Source: Brachypalpus laphriformis
Taxonomy: Eukaryota > Arthropoda > Insecta > Diptera > Syrphidae
DNA length: 64,000 nucleotides
NCBI GenBank assembly: GCA_945910035.1
Contig: OX246754.1
Span: 276,549,158-276,613,157, forward strand
Direction: 5' to 3'
In this document: positions 21,961-33,490 of the stretch, piece after piece
How the letters are laid out: each line of letters opens with the position of its first letter
Numbering within the stretch: position 1 is the first letter of the stretch
Position numbers and translations under genes: made by a program
Notes under the pieces: generated by a model
Told to the model about the DNA's origin: nothing
Database searches by the model: none
Seen by the model: only the letters and a program-made list of their open reading frames with translations

Positions 21961-22879
21961 ATTTTGTTTTGTACGAACACCCTATTGGGTATTACTCTCT
22001 TGTGCTTAGCCCCATCAAAAAGTTTTTTTTTTTTTTTTCAAAAATGAAGGAACATATTAACCATTACTAAGAATCTATTTCTTAAAAATGTATGTAGATG
22101 AAATTAGTAGAGTGTTTTATCATTAGTGGCACACTATGAAAATCACACAGTTTCTGTGGGGCTATCAAATATGGTTAACAGCTTTAACTTATCCACTAAC
22201 ATGTAGACCATGTTTGCTACCTTTAAATTTAACAAAAATTTGGGTAATGGAAACCTTATATTAAAACTATTCACCCGAAACCACTTCAACCCCTGTTGGG
22301 CTGCACTGTCCTCCTCAAGTATTTCCTGAACCTGATGTATAAAGAAGAAAATCGATACCACATTTCCACCACACACATAACGACTCTCAACACTGACGGT
22401 GCTCCATTCATTTGGGTTTTCCAAAGTTTCAATTTCAGACAGTTCTTCGTTCACCATACTCGGTTTGCAAATAAAAAGCAGTCATTGTCAGGACATTTCA
22501 CAGTGCACAGTCAGAGGAGAGCAATAAAGAAAAACAGAACAAAGGCGAATACAAAAAGGATTTTTCCATTTCTTTCGATGGAACTTCTATAAAATTGAAT
22601 TACTTTATCGGTTTTCATTTCAATATTGTGTTCGTTTAAAGTGTAAAACGGGTACTTTTGTTTAATTGGTTTTGCAGAGAATGAACTTCAGTACAAGGTA
22701 ACGACGCATCTGTCAGATACGATTTCGATTTTTCGCAGAAACACCTACCTAATTCGCGATTTTTTTTTTTGTTCCTTTTCTTCTCTTTTTTGTCTCATAT
22801 GGGACAGGCTTAATTTTTAGGCCACAAGGGAAAGTAAAAGGAAGCTGAAACAATAAGGAAATAGAAATAAATATTTCAG
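21961..22879. other. Stretch without a recognised coding feature
   Basis: A poly(T) run lies at 22021-22039. A 104-codon minus-strand frame (22143-22457) was not recognised as a protein family. The end of this stretch may contain the promoter or 5' UTR of the RUFY exon at 22902. Confidence 0.35.
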
Positions 22880-22901
22880 AAGCAAGTTCTAAGCTAATAA
22901 C

Positions 22902-23421
22902 ATGCGTGCCCTTGGCGAGGATACTACTATCATAGTCGCCAATACGAAAAAATCAAATTTAAATAATAACAACAACAACAATCATAGCAACAAGAAATCT
23001 GGCAAATACATTATGCAGTCGGCATCCTCCTCGTCGACCATCACATCCGCATCCTCATCGGGTGGGTCATCAACAACAGCATTGGCGGCAACCGCTGTGG
23101 CCACAAACAACAACTCCAATAATATGTCGACAACAATTGCTCTGCCAAAAGCCTCTCATGCTAATACTAACGAAGAGATAGCCGGTGGCGTTCAAGATAC
23201 AATCTATTTGTGCAACTTTCGTGTTTCGGTGGACGGTGAATGGTTGTGTCTGAAGGAGCTGCAGGACCTGGACATCCAGGATGGCAGCAGGAATAGGAAC
23301 AAGAAGAAGGCAAACAATCAAATCGATGATAACAATGGTATACATTGTCACAAAGGTTATGAACGTCATGTCGATGTTGCACAAGGCTTAAATAGATACG
23401 AACGTGATTGGGCTAATTTCT
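22902..23421 (+). CDS. RUFY: RUFY first coding exon (major N-terminus)
   Basis: The ATG at 22902 follows an acceptor-like TTTCAG at 22874-22879 and an in-frame TAA, so this is where translation begins. The first ~95 residues are low complexity (Asn and Ser/Thr/Ala runs). They are followed by a compact segment, TIYLCNFRVSVDGEWLCLKE, and near the end GYERHVDVAQGLNRYERDWA. The exon stops in phase 1 at TTC T|GTAGGT (donor at 23422), which matches the two-base start of the RUN exon at 49412. The predicted intron is about 26 kb and contains the nested membrane-protein gene. With exons 49412-49590, 49645-49899, 49955-50193, 50248-50393, 50451-50740, 57628-57725 and 61218-61818 the coding sequence is 2328 bases, 775 residues. 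RUFY proteins are endosomal adaptors that bind PI3P and small GTPases. Confidence 0.8.
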
Positions 23422-23640
23422 GTAGGTTGCTTTTTTTTCTCTTTACTAAGTTTTCCACCTTTTTTTTTCCACCAAAAGAAACACACCAAACATACTCGTA
23501 TATATTTTAATATATTTTTCTTATAATTCTTCGTTTTCTTTGCGATTATTTGTTACACATTTTGAGTTGCAGTGGGTGGTGGTGGGGTGAACAAAATGGG
23601 TGTTAAGTGAGCATAAACAAGTCATTGAAACGTGATGAGG

Positions 23641-24535
23641 TTATAGTGTGAAAATTTCGAAATTTAATGCTGGATAAGTAGTCATGTTTGATTCTAGGAA
23701 TAAACAATGGAAATTCTTATTCGCTTTCGAGTTTAAAACCCCTAAAGCCCAAGTGTAAAATATATGTCCTTTATTTACTTCAAGCGCCGGTAGAGTCTGC
23801 AAAGATAAGGGCCTCAACTTAGATTCCATTTCTTCTTCACTCTCCATGATGCATGCATAGTCGCTCTTTTTGTCCCATCCCATAAGTGAACCATCCAGTG
23901 AACCGGCAAACTCTTTTAGGCGGATCAGTGTCGCTTTTTTATCCTTACAGCTCCTGGTTGAAACTTTCCTGTCTACACTTCGCCAATATAAGCTCAAACA
24001 CCTTTTACTTCTCAATTGTCTTCGTTGCCCAAACAAATAGGTAGATGCAAGAGAAGGCCTTCATTAAACGATTGAGACGCTGGTGACATTTTTGGGCTTA
24101 ATAGCGAAGCATAGGTAGACGAAGTCTTTGCCTACTTCAAAATTGTAGCTGCCTGTTGTGATACTTTATATGTACATACATGTGTATGTCCTGAATGCTC
24201 TTTCTCGAGGACAGTACATTTTGTTTTACCATCATTTATCTTTAAGCCCATCTCAATGTTCACAGACGATTTCATTGAAGTATGCAAGTAGTTGAACAGA
24301 CGTTAGTACTTTTAACACGTTTTGCACAATCCTTTCAACAATGAGGCTATCAAAATTATATGAAACCCCTCGCCTTGTTGTAAACCATTTTTGACGTCAA
24401 AGGGTTCAAAAGTGTTTTTCCCAACTTATATGGAGCAGAGAGCATTTGAATTCCTGATTCCTGATTCCCAAGGCATAAAACCGCACTGATGAAGATCAAT
24501 CAGGTTGTGGACGTATGTCTTTAGGGCGTTCACAC
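23641..24535 (-). mobile_element. RTE-like RT relic
   Basis: Minus-strand pieces resemble the element at 33490-36240: LIDLHQCGF-like near 24500, PFDVKNGLQQGEGF near 24390, GLKINDGKTKCTVLEKE near 24240, and a YNFEVGKDFVYLCFAI stretch near 24120-24160. The motif-C YADD segment is deleted. The lower part (23641-23930) could not be matched. Confidence 0.6.
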
Positions 24536-24566
24536 AGTACACCAACTACTATTTCGTATTGATATA

Positions 24567-25184
24567 CAGGATGAGCCAAGGAGGCGTGACGTTATTTTCC
24601 CATTCCTCGGAGGGTTGATGTCTTTGGAATTGTTGTCCACTCCTTATTATGTACACTTTCAATTGGCATGGAGCTTTGAACCACGTTGCGTGGCCCCCTC
24701 GATCTCCGGATTTGTCTCTGTGTGATTATTTCTTTACTTAAAAGCCAAGGTAGGCGAACCCCTCAGGCGGATCAGTAGAAATGCGGTGAAGTGTGAGGGT
24801 TGTGATCCCTTGTTTTCGGATCATAACCTCGCTGATAAAAGGAAGAAGAAGAAAAGCCGAGGTTTTTGCAGAAAAACCACGTACACTTAATGAATTGTCA
24901 GCGGCTATCACAAGAGAAACTCGTGCGATTCCAATCCAACAGCAATATTAGACAGTTGCATGGAGAATTTTTCAACTTGTATTTGTGAGTGTCTAGACAA
25001 GAATGGACGTCATCTTGACGACGTCGCGTCGTTTTCCGTTCATGACTTGGACGTCATTTTTTTTTTCCATATTGAAAAGATATTACATACTTAAAATGCG
25101 TAAAACTAGAAATTGAAATTTTTTGAAAAATAACTGTACAAGCAACAAGCTGTAAAAAATGTCACACCTCCTTGGCTGACCCTG
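24567..25184 (+). mobile_element. Tc1/mariner element, deleted, with matched terminal repeats
   Basis: The ends read CAGGATGAGCCAAGGAGGCG and, inward from the right, CAGGGTCAGCCAAGGAGGTG. Each is flanked by TA (24565-24566 and 25185-25186). Inside, the plus strand still encodes HVAWPPRSPDLSLCDYF, the third catalytic Asp region, and after an insertion the sequence RTLNELSAAITRET. Most of the transposase is gone. A short retroposon is nested at 24752-24851. Confidence 0.85.
24752..24851 (+). mobile_element. Short ~100-bp retroposon, copy 1
   Basis: The body runs from AGGCGAACCCC to GGAAGAAGAAG and includes the hairpin TGATCC...GGATCA. It is flanked by AAAAGCCAAGGT (24740-24751) and AAAAGCCGAGGT (24852-24863), a 12-base target duplication with one change, inside the Tc1/mariner relic. 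Its sequence equals the 3' UTR of the RTE-like element at 1742-2203. Confidence 0.8.
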
Positions 25185-26111
25185 TACATATTTTAATATA
25201 CCTTTCGAACCATTTTTCGCTACAAGAATGGCTTGTTTCGCCCGACAGAAGATTGTTAGTTATAACCGCCATTTAACAGTCAGGCAAGTCTTCCTTGCAA
25301 TCTTTCCTACATGCCCCTTTTGGATTCTGGTAGATCTTTGAACACCACTTTTGCATTAACCTTATCACAAAAATTGAAACAGAAGAACTACAATTTCCCT
25401 GATACAAATTGTATAATACGCTTTCCTTGTTGATTAGACCACGCCCTATTAAAGTGGGCGTGGAGTTGTTAAAATAAATCTTTCTGTTGAGATGTAGTTT
25501 CTTTGACTTTCAGAGATTTTATTAAAGTATGATTTTTTGGAGAAAACACCCCTAAAAGGTGGGTGTGGTCATGTGTTTTGCATGAACGGATTATAGAGAA
25601 GTTCAAACCCTACATATTATCTTATTCAAGTTTTCACGATTTCTAGGTTAGTTATTGAAAAAAAGAGCATTTTTCAAAGAGTAGGCTACGGGCGGGCATG
25701 GATAATGGAAGAATACATATTGTGCTTACACTTTTTATGATTTTTAATCAAAGTGTTGGAAAAAATTCTTTTTTCATAAAGTGGGCGTGTCGTGTCGGAC
25801 TGTCAAAATACATATTATGTGAAATTTCGACATATTGACGCATAGACCATGAAAAATGTTTTTGATGTTTTCTGGGATCTGAACTTAGAACCTCACGCGC
25901 AGTGGTTCCATACACCAAGTTCTATTGTATGAACTTCCGCCTATAATACTGTTGGTGATTTCCCAAGCGCTGCTCCACGTTGGAACCTGGGTCCATAAAC
26001 CCCTGCGCGAGTGCTACCATTTGTCAACTTGGAACCATCTGTATACCAAGTTCGAGAGAAGACTACAAGTCCTTCACCTATGACTACCTTGAATTTTCTA
26101 GAGAGCCTGTA
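25185..26111. other. Region with repeated GTGGGCGTG words and a SINE scrap
   Basis: GTGGGCGTG or close variants occur near 25454, 25560 and 25783; the first two are paired with CACGCCC/CACCCC as short hairpins. Bases 25855-25925 resemble the head of the tRNA-derived SINE on the minus strand. No gene was seen. Confidence 0.4.
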
Positions 26112-28200
26112 CATATTTCTTGAGTAGGTTAGGTTGGGTTAGGTTAGGTAGGGTTATGAGGTTATCATAAAACACTAGGCACCAAAGTGGGCCCATCGCG
26201 CTCCCTAGGAAACCTTCACAACAGAAACTAATTCCCCCAAGCAATTAATCTCCCTACAAAATTTGAAAAGATCCTTGTTATGGTTCAAGGGCCTCATCTC
26301 CTCCAAGTTATCGAAGAAGTATCTACCAGGGTACTTTAGCCTTATCCTGGCAATTCCTTGACATTCACAGAGTATATGAGTTATATCCTCTGAGACATGT
26401 AGGTCATTGCAGTACCTACAAACATCCGTATCGGATAACCCTAGTCTCATGGCATGCCTCCTTAGGAGACAGTGGTCAGAGAGTATTCCTATCGCTGTCC
26501 TTAGCTTTGGTCTATCTAATGTAATTATCTCCCCAGATTTTCTGCGATCTAACACAGGCCACAAGGCCCTAGACACCCTGTGACCATCTAAGTTTCACCT
26601 TCTTAGATTAGTCGTGTCAATGATTTTATCCCGAATAATTCCCTTAGCCACGCACCCTGGTGGTTTAATACTACCAATTATATCGCTACGTGGGAGCCCC
26701 GCTCCTCTTTTAGCCAGCGCGCCGGCTTGCTCGTTGCCTTCGATATCGCAGTGTCCAGGTACCCAACATAATCTGACTCGGTTCTGCGTAATGTCCTAAG
26801 CATTGTGCGGCAATTCCTGATTATCTCAGAATTGGGTGACGTAAGACTCCAGCGCCTTTAGCGCAGCCTGACTGTCAATGTAGATAGCGATATTCTTATC
26901 GGATATTGATCCCACCTCAAGTAATTCCGCAGCTTTAAGTGCAGCTAGAACCTCTGCTTGGAACACACTGCATGTGTCCGCAAGCCTCAGGGCCACCTGT
27001 AGGTTCGTATCTCTTGAGTGAATACCTGACCCCGTGCCCTCACTGGGCAATCTCGCTATGGACTGTCTTCCTTTTCTATTTGCCCTTTCTATTACCCGCT
27101 TGAAATTTAATTTGTTGGTCTAATGGTAAAAGATACAGGAAGATCTTGAGTGCAGCCGTAGGTGTTGTGCGTAGAGCACCTGTGATGGCAATGCAGGCTG
27201 TTCTTTGTACCATGGCCAACATATCCCGTGTGTTTTTCGTATTCGTTGCCTTCCACCACACAAGAGCCCCATATGTGCCCCCAGTGCATCATTGCGGGCT
27301 TCAGGCCCCATTTTTTCCCCGCGGTCCGCTTACAGATTAAAAAAAGGGCATTATATGCTTTGCGGACTCGTTCCTGTATGTTAAGTTTCCAATTTAGTTT
27401 CCTATCCAGCATTATACCAAGATATCTAGCGCGATCCGAAAGGGAAAGCCCCACCCCTGCTAGCTTAGGCAGTTTGAAGGGTGGTATCTTGTATTTTCTA
27501 CTGAAGAGTACCAATTCAGTTTTATACGGGTTGACGTGTAGTCCACACCCCCTAGCCCATTTTTCGAGATTATTAAGAGCTAATTCCATCATTTCACTTA
27601 ATGTATCAAGGAACTTGCCCTGAACTAAAATCACCACGTCGTCCGCGTAAGCAGTGACGCGTATGCCTGTATTGCTTTGTTCTTTAAGTATCCCATAGCG
27701 ATGACTAGAACCCAGAGGAGGGGTGAGATAACGCCTCCCTGGGGAGTCCCCCCTCGTAACGGATTTTCTTATTGAACTGTTTCCGATAGTGGAGTTAATC
27801 AGGGTTATCGTGAATAAATTTTCCCTCGGAATTTTTTTCCCGAACAAAAATTAGGTGTCTTAAAAAAAGAAGAAATAATTCCGCGGAAAACAAATAGGTA
27901 TCATGAATGATAATTCAGGAGCATTTTCAACGCAATCGCGATACTTAATTTTTACTCGATGAATTTTTTCCCTATTTTTGAAGGTACCTAATTTTTGTTT
28001 GGGGGAAAAATTCCGAGGGAAGATTTATTCGCGATAACCCTGAATGTTTCTAGTGCCGAACATATTGCAGAGCCAATTGGTAATGCTATGCTCGACATTC
28101 ATAGATTCTAGGGCATGTTTGATGGCCCTTCCTTCTACATATTTCTTGAGTATGTTATCTGGGATTTTAAGAATAGGGTCGTCTTGAATACTCTAGAATC
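26112..28200 (-). mobile_element. LOA/I-group non-LTR retrotransposon relic
   Basis: On the minus strand: RT with TAYADDVVILVQGKF near 27650 and CGLHVNPYKTELVLFSRKYK near 27520; post-RT region; RNase H with FQAEVLAALKAAELLEV and IYIDSQAALKALES near 26850-26960; C-terminal knuckle near 26400 (VCRYCNDLHVSEDITHILCE). The 3' end at about 26112-26150 carries CCTAA pentamers. The upstream RT part (CNMFGTRNI, 28050-28190) is separated from the rest by a MITE at 27800-28042. Frameshifts show it is inactive. Confidence 0.8.
27800..28042. mobile_element. MITE with AAT target duplication, copy 1
   Basis: Terminal inverted repeats of about 60 bp begin CAGGGTTATCGTGAATAAAT on the left and CAGGGTTATCGCGAATAAAT on the right, read inward. 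AAT flanks both ends (27797-27799 and 28043-28045). It interrupts RT codons of the LOA-like element. It has no coding capacity. A relative sits at 51213-51431. Confidence 0.85.
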
Positions 28201-29700
28201 TTCAGATGGCATGTAAAGTTTCCGATTTTAAGGTCTGAAATCTTGGGCAGCCGAAGAGCACTCAGCATAGCTTCTCCTTATAACATACTGTAAGGTGTAG
28301 TGTGTGTGGCTAAGGTATGAGGCTAAGCATTGCTACCGTGGGGCACGTTTTCATTGCCCCTGTGATACCCAGACAGGCTAGACGATAGATTTTATTCAAC
28401 TGTTCCTGAGTCTTGACCTGTAAGGTTTTTGGCCACCGAGTCAACAATGCATAAGTTACCATGGGTTTGATAATGGCGCTGTATGGCAATTATATTATCT
28501 TGGGTTTTAGTCCCCAAGCTTAACCGTGTAGGCTCTGGCACATAAACATTGCTCTTGCCGCTTTCTCGGTTACCTTGTTCAAGTGTGAGTTCCAGGTAAA
28601 TGTTTTGTTTTATCTTCCCTAGATATGTATGTCGATTGGAACGTTTTCCAGTGTAATAAATAAAAATAAATAATTAATTCCAGAGTAATTTTCCTGGAAA
28701 AAGGTACAAGTACAGCTTTTCCGGGATTGATGGTAAGTCCCTTGGTCCTGCACCAATCGGAAGTTGAATTGAAGGTACCTTGCATTAGTTCCGAAATAAT
28801 GTACTCGAATTTGCCCCTAACGCTGATGACAATAGCCGTATTTTATTATCACCCAGGATCCATATAGATCAAACGACGAAAATAAAACGATCCGGATCTG
28901 GATTAACGAATATTTTTCCTTGTGTCTTGTAGTGTGGTTGTGTAACCTACCAAGGAATTACAAAAAAAAATTTCAGGATCACGAAATTGATTCTGATAGA
29001 AAGCAAAATATCGTATTGTTGTTGTATTGCATAGAAATCAATGATCCATATGGATCAAGAGTGATAATAAAATACGGCTAATGTCGTCTGCATATCCTTG
29101 TGCTTTGTAACCCGATTTTTCGAGTAGTTCTAGTAGTTCGTCAATAACTAAAGTTCAGAGTAGGGTGGAGAGGACTCTGGAGCTGTTATAGTTTTATGCG
29201 AGCCTCCGCACTCGTTTCTCATATTCCTGCTATGCAGCATGATTAGGATCCAGTTTATGACCAGAGAAGCGATATTTTTCCAGATCATAGCCTTTTTGAT
29301 TCATAGGAAGTGTTGTCGAAGCCCCCCTGTATATCTATGAAGGCTCTTTAGCAGTTAATGATTTGTTAATCAATAACGTTAATCTGTGAATGGCTGTTTC
29401 AGTAGACTTCCCAGGATGATAAGCAAATTGATTTACATGCAGAAGATCATGTAAAAGGAATTTTTCCGTTTTATGATGATCGACAATTTTCTCTACCGTT
29501 TTTAGGAGAAAGGAACTGAGGCTAATGGGGCGAAACGATTTAGTCGATTACTCCGCTTGCTTCAGCATAAACAGCATAAATTTCATTACAAGCCTTCGTA
29601 GCATTTCCGCCATTTGATCAAAATTTGATCAAATGTTGTCGGGTTTTTTCTAAATTGATCTACAAAATGCTACCTTTCAAACGCTTGTAAGAGTTGCTAG
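28201..29700 (-). mobile_element. Second LOA/R1-like RT relic
   Basis: Minus-strand pieces include WCRTKGLTINPGKAVLVPFS near 28700-28780 and GYADDI near 29085-29105, with further drifted RT sequence up to about 29540. The YADD codons are split by a MITE at 28834-29079. Heavy decay means the clade cannot be given closely. Confidence 0.65.
28834..29079. mobile_element. MITE with AAT target duplication inside YADD codons
   Basis: The ends are AGCCGTATTTTATTATCAC on the left and the same 19 bases read inward from the right, followed on each side by GATCCATAT(A/G)GATCA. Flanks are AAT at 28831-28833 and 29080-29082. With one AAT and the element removed, the minus strand reads straight through Ala-Asp-Asp-Ile-Val-Ile, the RT catalytic loop. 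Confidence 0.85.
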
Positions 29701-30830
29701 ATCGGATTATCGGATATATTATCGGAGATTTTTCACTTTAATGCCACCTAGTGACAAAAAGGCTCAATACTTTCTTCCCAATCTATATATCTACATATAT
29801 ACATATAGTAAAATGATAACAAGGGCTGTTGTTGGGCGCGTATTATGCAGAAACTACTGTACATATTTAACGAATCTTTTGGCATTCTATACCATAGGAT
29901 ATTGGTCCTTATTTCCAATAAGAATTATTACGATACTCCTTAAGGGGATTAAGATATTAAAAGAAATAAACACTGAGATTAAAAAAACAGACAAAACCAG
30001 GGATTATAAAACTATACATTCGGAAAGTTTGAGAACTACTCATTTTCTTTTGCAGTATAACAAAAATAAACACATTCATTTTCTGTTGATTGAAACTCAG
30101 ACTAGCCTCAAACTGTAGCGCCATCGTAGTAAGTAAGTGGTTTATTTCCTTGCATACCTATAGGCGCAAATTTATAATTATGGTATGCACATGTGCATTT
30201 TGACCTAGTCCTTCTGTTAGCTAAATACATACATATGCGACGGTTTAAGTCATGCTGGTGTAAGTCATTTCTCAAAAATATTGGTGTAAGTCCAGAAATG
30301 AATACTGCACATGCCAAACTGTTGCATGAAAATGTGAAGTAAATTAAAATGTTACTACTTCAACAACAGATGGTAGCACACATTTGATATATAAAGGAAA
30401 AGCTGATATGTATTGTTGAAAATTACAGCGGTGCAAATCTTAAGTTCTTAAGCTAAATATGACTTACATCACTAACTTTAACCGCCTAATATAAAGTTAT
30501 TGTGAACCACGCAGACAAAGTTGCGGGTACCTGCTAGTGCAATATAAAATTAAATCTTGGGAAAACTTTATTCAGCACAACTTGTTTAAAATTTTATTCA
30601 CGCTGCAAAAATACACACTGCATAATAATTATACAATATATTCAGCCAATATACATACACTAAAACCACAAGAATAACTGATTATGTTTATTAAAAAAAA
30701 TATATTTTTAGCATTTTCTTTAAACATTTTGCCACACATATTATTTTTATTTTGCAAAAAAAATAAAATAAAAAAAATTCACATTAAAATAATATGTACA
30801 TATATATTTTAGCAAAAAATATCTTGAGCC
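29701..30830. other. Stretch without a recognised gene
   Basis: Very AT-rich. The upper part (30540 upward) is probably 3' flank or 3' UTR of the minus-strand exon ending at 31083; an AATAAA on the minus strand lies near 30688-30693. Confidence 0.35.
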
Positions 30831-30850
30831 TAAGCTTGCTGCTTATGCGT
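30831..30850 (-). promoter_or_regulatory. Conserved 3' UTR hairpin, proximal copy
   Basis: The gene strand reads TAAGCAGCAAGCTTA, a stem TAAGC/GCTTA with loop AGCAA. The same block occurs downstream of the duplicated copy at 38469-38490. Most surrounding 3' UTR sequence has diverged, so the block may be under constraint. Function unknown. Confidence 0.4.
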
Positions 30851-31082
30851 ACATTTTTTTTTATAATATAATCTTCTGTAAGAAAATGCAAACACAACTT
30901 AAATAGATAACCTTTGATGAATATTAATTTTTCAGGCATACGACGACAGTCATGATCTAAGGGAAATATGTAGTCAATGATTTATCTAAAATTTTTCAGA
31001 GACAAATATAAATGGATGTTCAAGCAAAGATAGTTAATATTTTAGAATAAAACTTACGAGCTTAATTGTGCCCTAAAATTGA

Positions 31083-32760
31083 TTAAACTTCACTTTTGAC
31101 ATGAGCCGTTTCAGAGGGGAGTGTGACTGATTTTTCCTTCTCATCTTTCGGTTTATTCTTCTTGGAAATACTGAAGCGTTTCTTTTCATTGACAGTTCCT
31201 AATTTAGATTTTGGAGTTGACGTTGCTGCTGGCTTTGAATCCTTTGATGGCGACCCTGGATCCATTTTCTTTTTCTTACTTTCTCTTCCTGAATCAGAAT
31301 CCATGGAAGAAGCTGATTTGTCAGGACTGTGCTTTCTTGTACAGAGTGAAAAGCATTTTGGTGATTGGGGTGGTGATGATGAGGCACTACTATCTCTCCT
31401 CGAATCCGACTTTGGATCTTTTTTTGATGAGGAATCCTTCTTTGATGCTGAATCCCTCTTTGATGCTGAATCCCTCTTTGATGATGAATCTCTTTTTGAT
31501 GATGAATCTCTCTTTGGTGGATCATCTTTCTTCAAATCCTTCTGTTTCTTTGGGTCTTTCTTTGGATCTTTCTTTGGATCTTTCTTTGAATCTTTCTTTG
31601 AATCTTTCTTTGAATCTTTCTCTTTCTTTGATGATGAATCCTTCCCCTTCTTTGGTGGAGTATCCTTCTTTGATGACGGATCTTTGTTTGATTTTGGTGA
31701 CTTTTTGGAGAAGCAACTAAATACTGAAGTTGAAGATTTTGATTTATGAGACGATGCAATCGATGAACTGTCAGCACTAAGTAGCACCTCTTCATCATCA
31801 TGCTTCTTAGAACGTCCTCTAAGCCTTTGACATAAGCTCATTTTTTTCTTCTCTGGTGATGGCTTATTTGGCTTCTTACCTGATTGTTTGCATTTGTTGT
31901 TATTCCTAATAATCAACGCCAAAATAATTATGAAAAACAAAAGGACTACAGCTACGCTGATGGCGATGTAAATGTACATCATTTGACGATTGTCTTCATT
32001 GTCTTCATCTTCGTTCTTGGCGGGTTCCTCTTCGTCGGCATCTAAAACATCTTGACCCTTGATGCCAAAGACTCCCCCAACCCAGGGAACAGAATTTTTT
32101 TCCATTTGCTTAGCTTTATTCTCGAGCACCTTATAACTCTGTGTTTTATGGCGCTTTGCATTCGTTTTTGCATTTTCGACTGGCCCTTTGCTTTTCCGGC
32201 GGAGAGTTTCAGTAACTCGTAATATCCCCCCTAGCCCCGGGTAGAGTACATCATCTCCCAAATGAATTTCTAGATTCTCCAAAATCCATTCCTTAAATTT
32301 TTTATTGAATGTGTCCTGGCAGATGTCTTGGAACTTGTAGCATCTAGTTGTCAGTTCAAAGTATCTCAAGAGGACAAATGCGGACATGCATGATTTTAAA
32401 TTGAAAGTACGCTTTCGCTTGAATGGCAACCAAATATTTCCAAGCGTACCTTTCTCCTCTGGATCTAGTCGTGGCAATGCGACTAACATGTCATCGGATT
32501 CACCGGCATGCTCATCCAGCATATCCAACTGAATGCATGATGTGTCTTCTTCATTGTCGCTCATGATTATCGTAAGTGGTTCTATCTGTATGTCAAGATC
32601 GGTGAAATCGGTAAGTGCACTTCTCCAGCCATTTCCATTCGTGTTAATGGCCCTTTTGCACTCGTTGTATAAACTCACAATGTTTTCAACGGTTCTCAGT
32701 TTAAGTAGTCCAGCATAGAATGAATACCTTGATATGGGAACCATATAGTATTTTAGGTAT
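31083..32760 (-). CDS. Exon 3, proximal copy of duplicated membrane protein gene
   Basis: The acceptor TTTCAG|ATACC puts the exon start at 32760 in phase 2; the stop is at 31083-31085. With its exon 2 (32816-32973) it encodes 611 residues. The first part, about 250 residues, is predicted luminal or extracellular and has conserved Cys (SCIQLDMLDEHAG, SCMSAFV, RCYKFQDICQDTFNKKF). One membrane segment follows (MMYIYIAISVAVVLLFFIII). The remaining ~270 residues form a highly charged tail with KKDS/KKDP and SSKRDS tandem repeats and a conserved EKKRFSISKKNKPK near the end. This is close to the distal copy at 38826-40179 but with a longer tail. I do not recognise the family. It lies on the opposite strand within a RUFY intron. 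Confidence 0.8.
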
Positions 32761-32815
32761 CTGAAAGAATGTGTTATATAAAGTTAGAGGATTGTGAAGA
32801 GTAATGAATGATTAC

Positions 32816-32973
32816 CCTCCCATTGTATCGTAAAAAGCTTTTTGTGCAAATATTTTGGAATGTCCACCCGCCATTTTGTCGATAATCTGGTTTGCTCCGT
32901 AGAAATACTGCATAAGGATTCTCGCAAGTTCATCGTCCAGCAGGCAATTGGGAAGATCTTTTGGTATTAATGA
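32816..32973 (-). CDS. Exon 2, proximal copy
   Basis: The exon is 158 bases, phase 0 in and phase 2 out: acceptor TTACAG|TCATTA, donor GGAGG|GTAAT. It encodes SLIPKDLPNCLLDDELARIL, MQYFYGANQIIDKMAGGHSK and IFAQKAFYDTMGG. Length, phases and most residues equal those of the distal exon at 40240-40397, confirming tandem duplication of the exon 2-3 unit. The intron to exon 3 is 55 bases. Confidence 0.85.
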
Positions 32974-33490
32974 CTGTAATTGAAAAGAAGATAATATTTC
33001 ATACATATCAAGAGAATGAAAATGCGGCTTGAACTCTAGCCTTTCTATAAACGGAGAAAGTTGATCGCACGTTCAATTGCGACGGAGGCGGTTTAAAGTT
33101 AAAAATAGATGAAATCGTCATCGTATCCCTTACCCCACCATGTTCATAAGTAGCTTTCTGACCTTTATTATCAAGATGACATCATTTATAAAGTAAAATC
33201 AATAAAGAACCAAACGTCTACGTTGAGCGTCGACTATCAGTTATAACCTCCTTACCTTTAAGGCGTTCGACGAAGTAATTTTAAGAAGAAACGTTTTACA
33301 ATGCAGGCATTAAACGAAGGCTGATAATGCTTTGATTAAGAAAGTGTGCGGTTTAACAAAGATAAACAAGTTATGGGTGTCATTTAGACATTGGTTCTGC
33401 TTTAGGATTTGAGGCTCCAATCACTGGGCATACTGTACATGTCTTACAGATGAGCTGGTGTTTGCTTCCTACCAGGCGGGGGCTATGTTT
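32974..33490. other. Upstream of proximal exon 2; no exon 1 found
   Basis: I looked on the minus strand for a match to the first exon at 48987-49265 (signal peptide, acidic stretch, GCRKKC) and found none here or up to 38.4 kb. What remains is unclassified AT-rich sequence. Confidence 0.45.

Noticed and set aside
22143..22457. 104-codon minus-strand open frame
   Set aside because: No motif, no splice sites, no repeat context; chance open frame in AT-rich DNA is the simplest explanation.
31123..31749. Long plus-strand open frames opposite the Lys/Ser/Asp repeats
   Set aside because: They mirror the repetitive coding strand of the membrane-protein exon (Phe/Glu/Ser repeats) and have no start or splice context.
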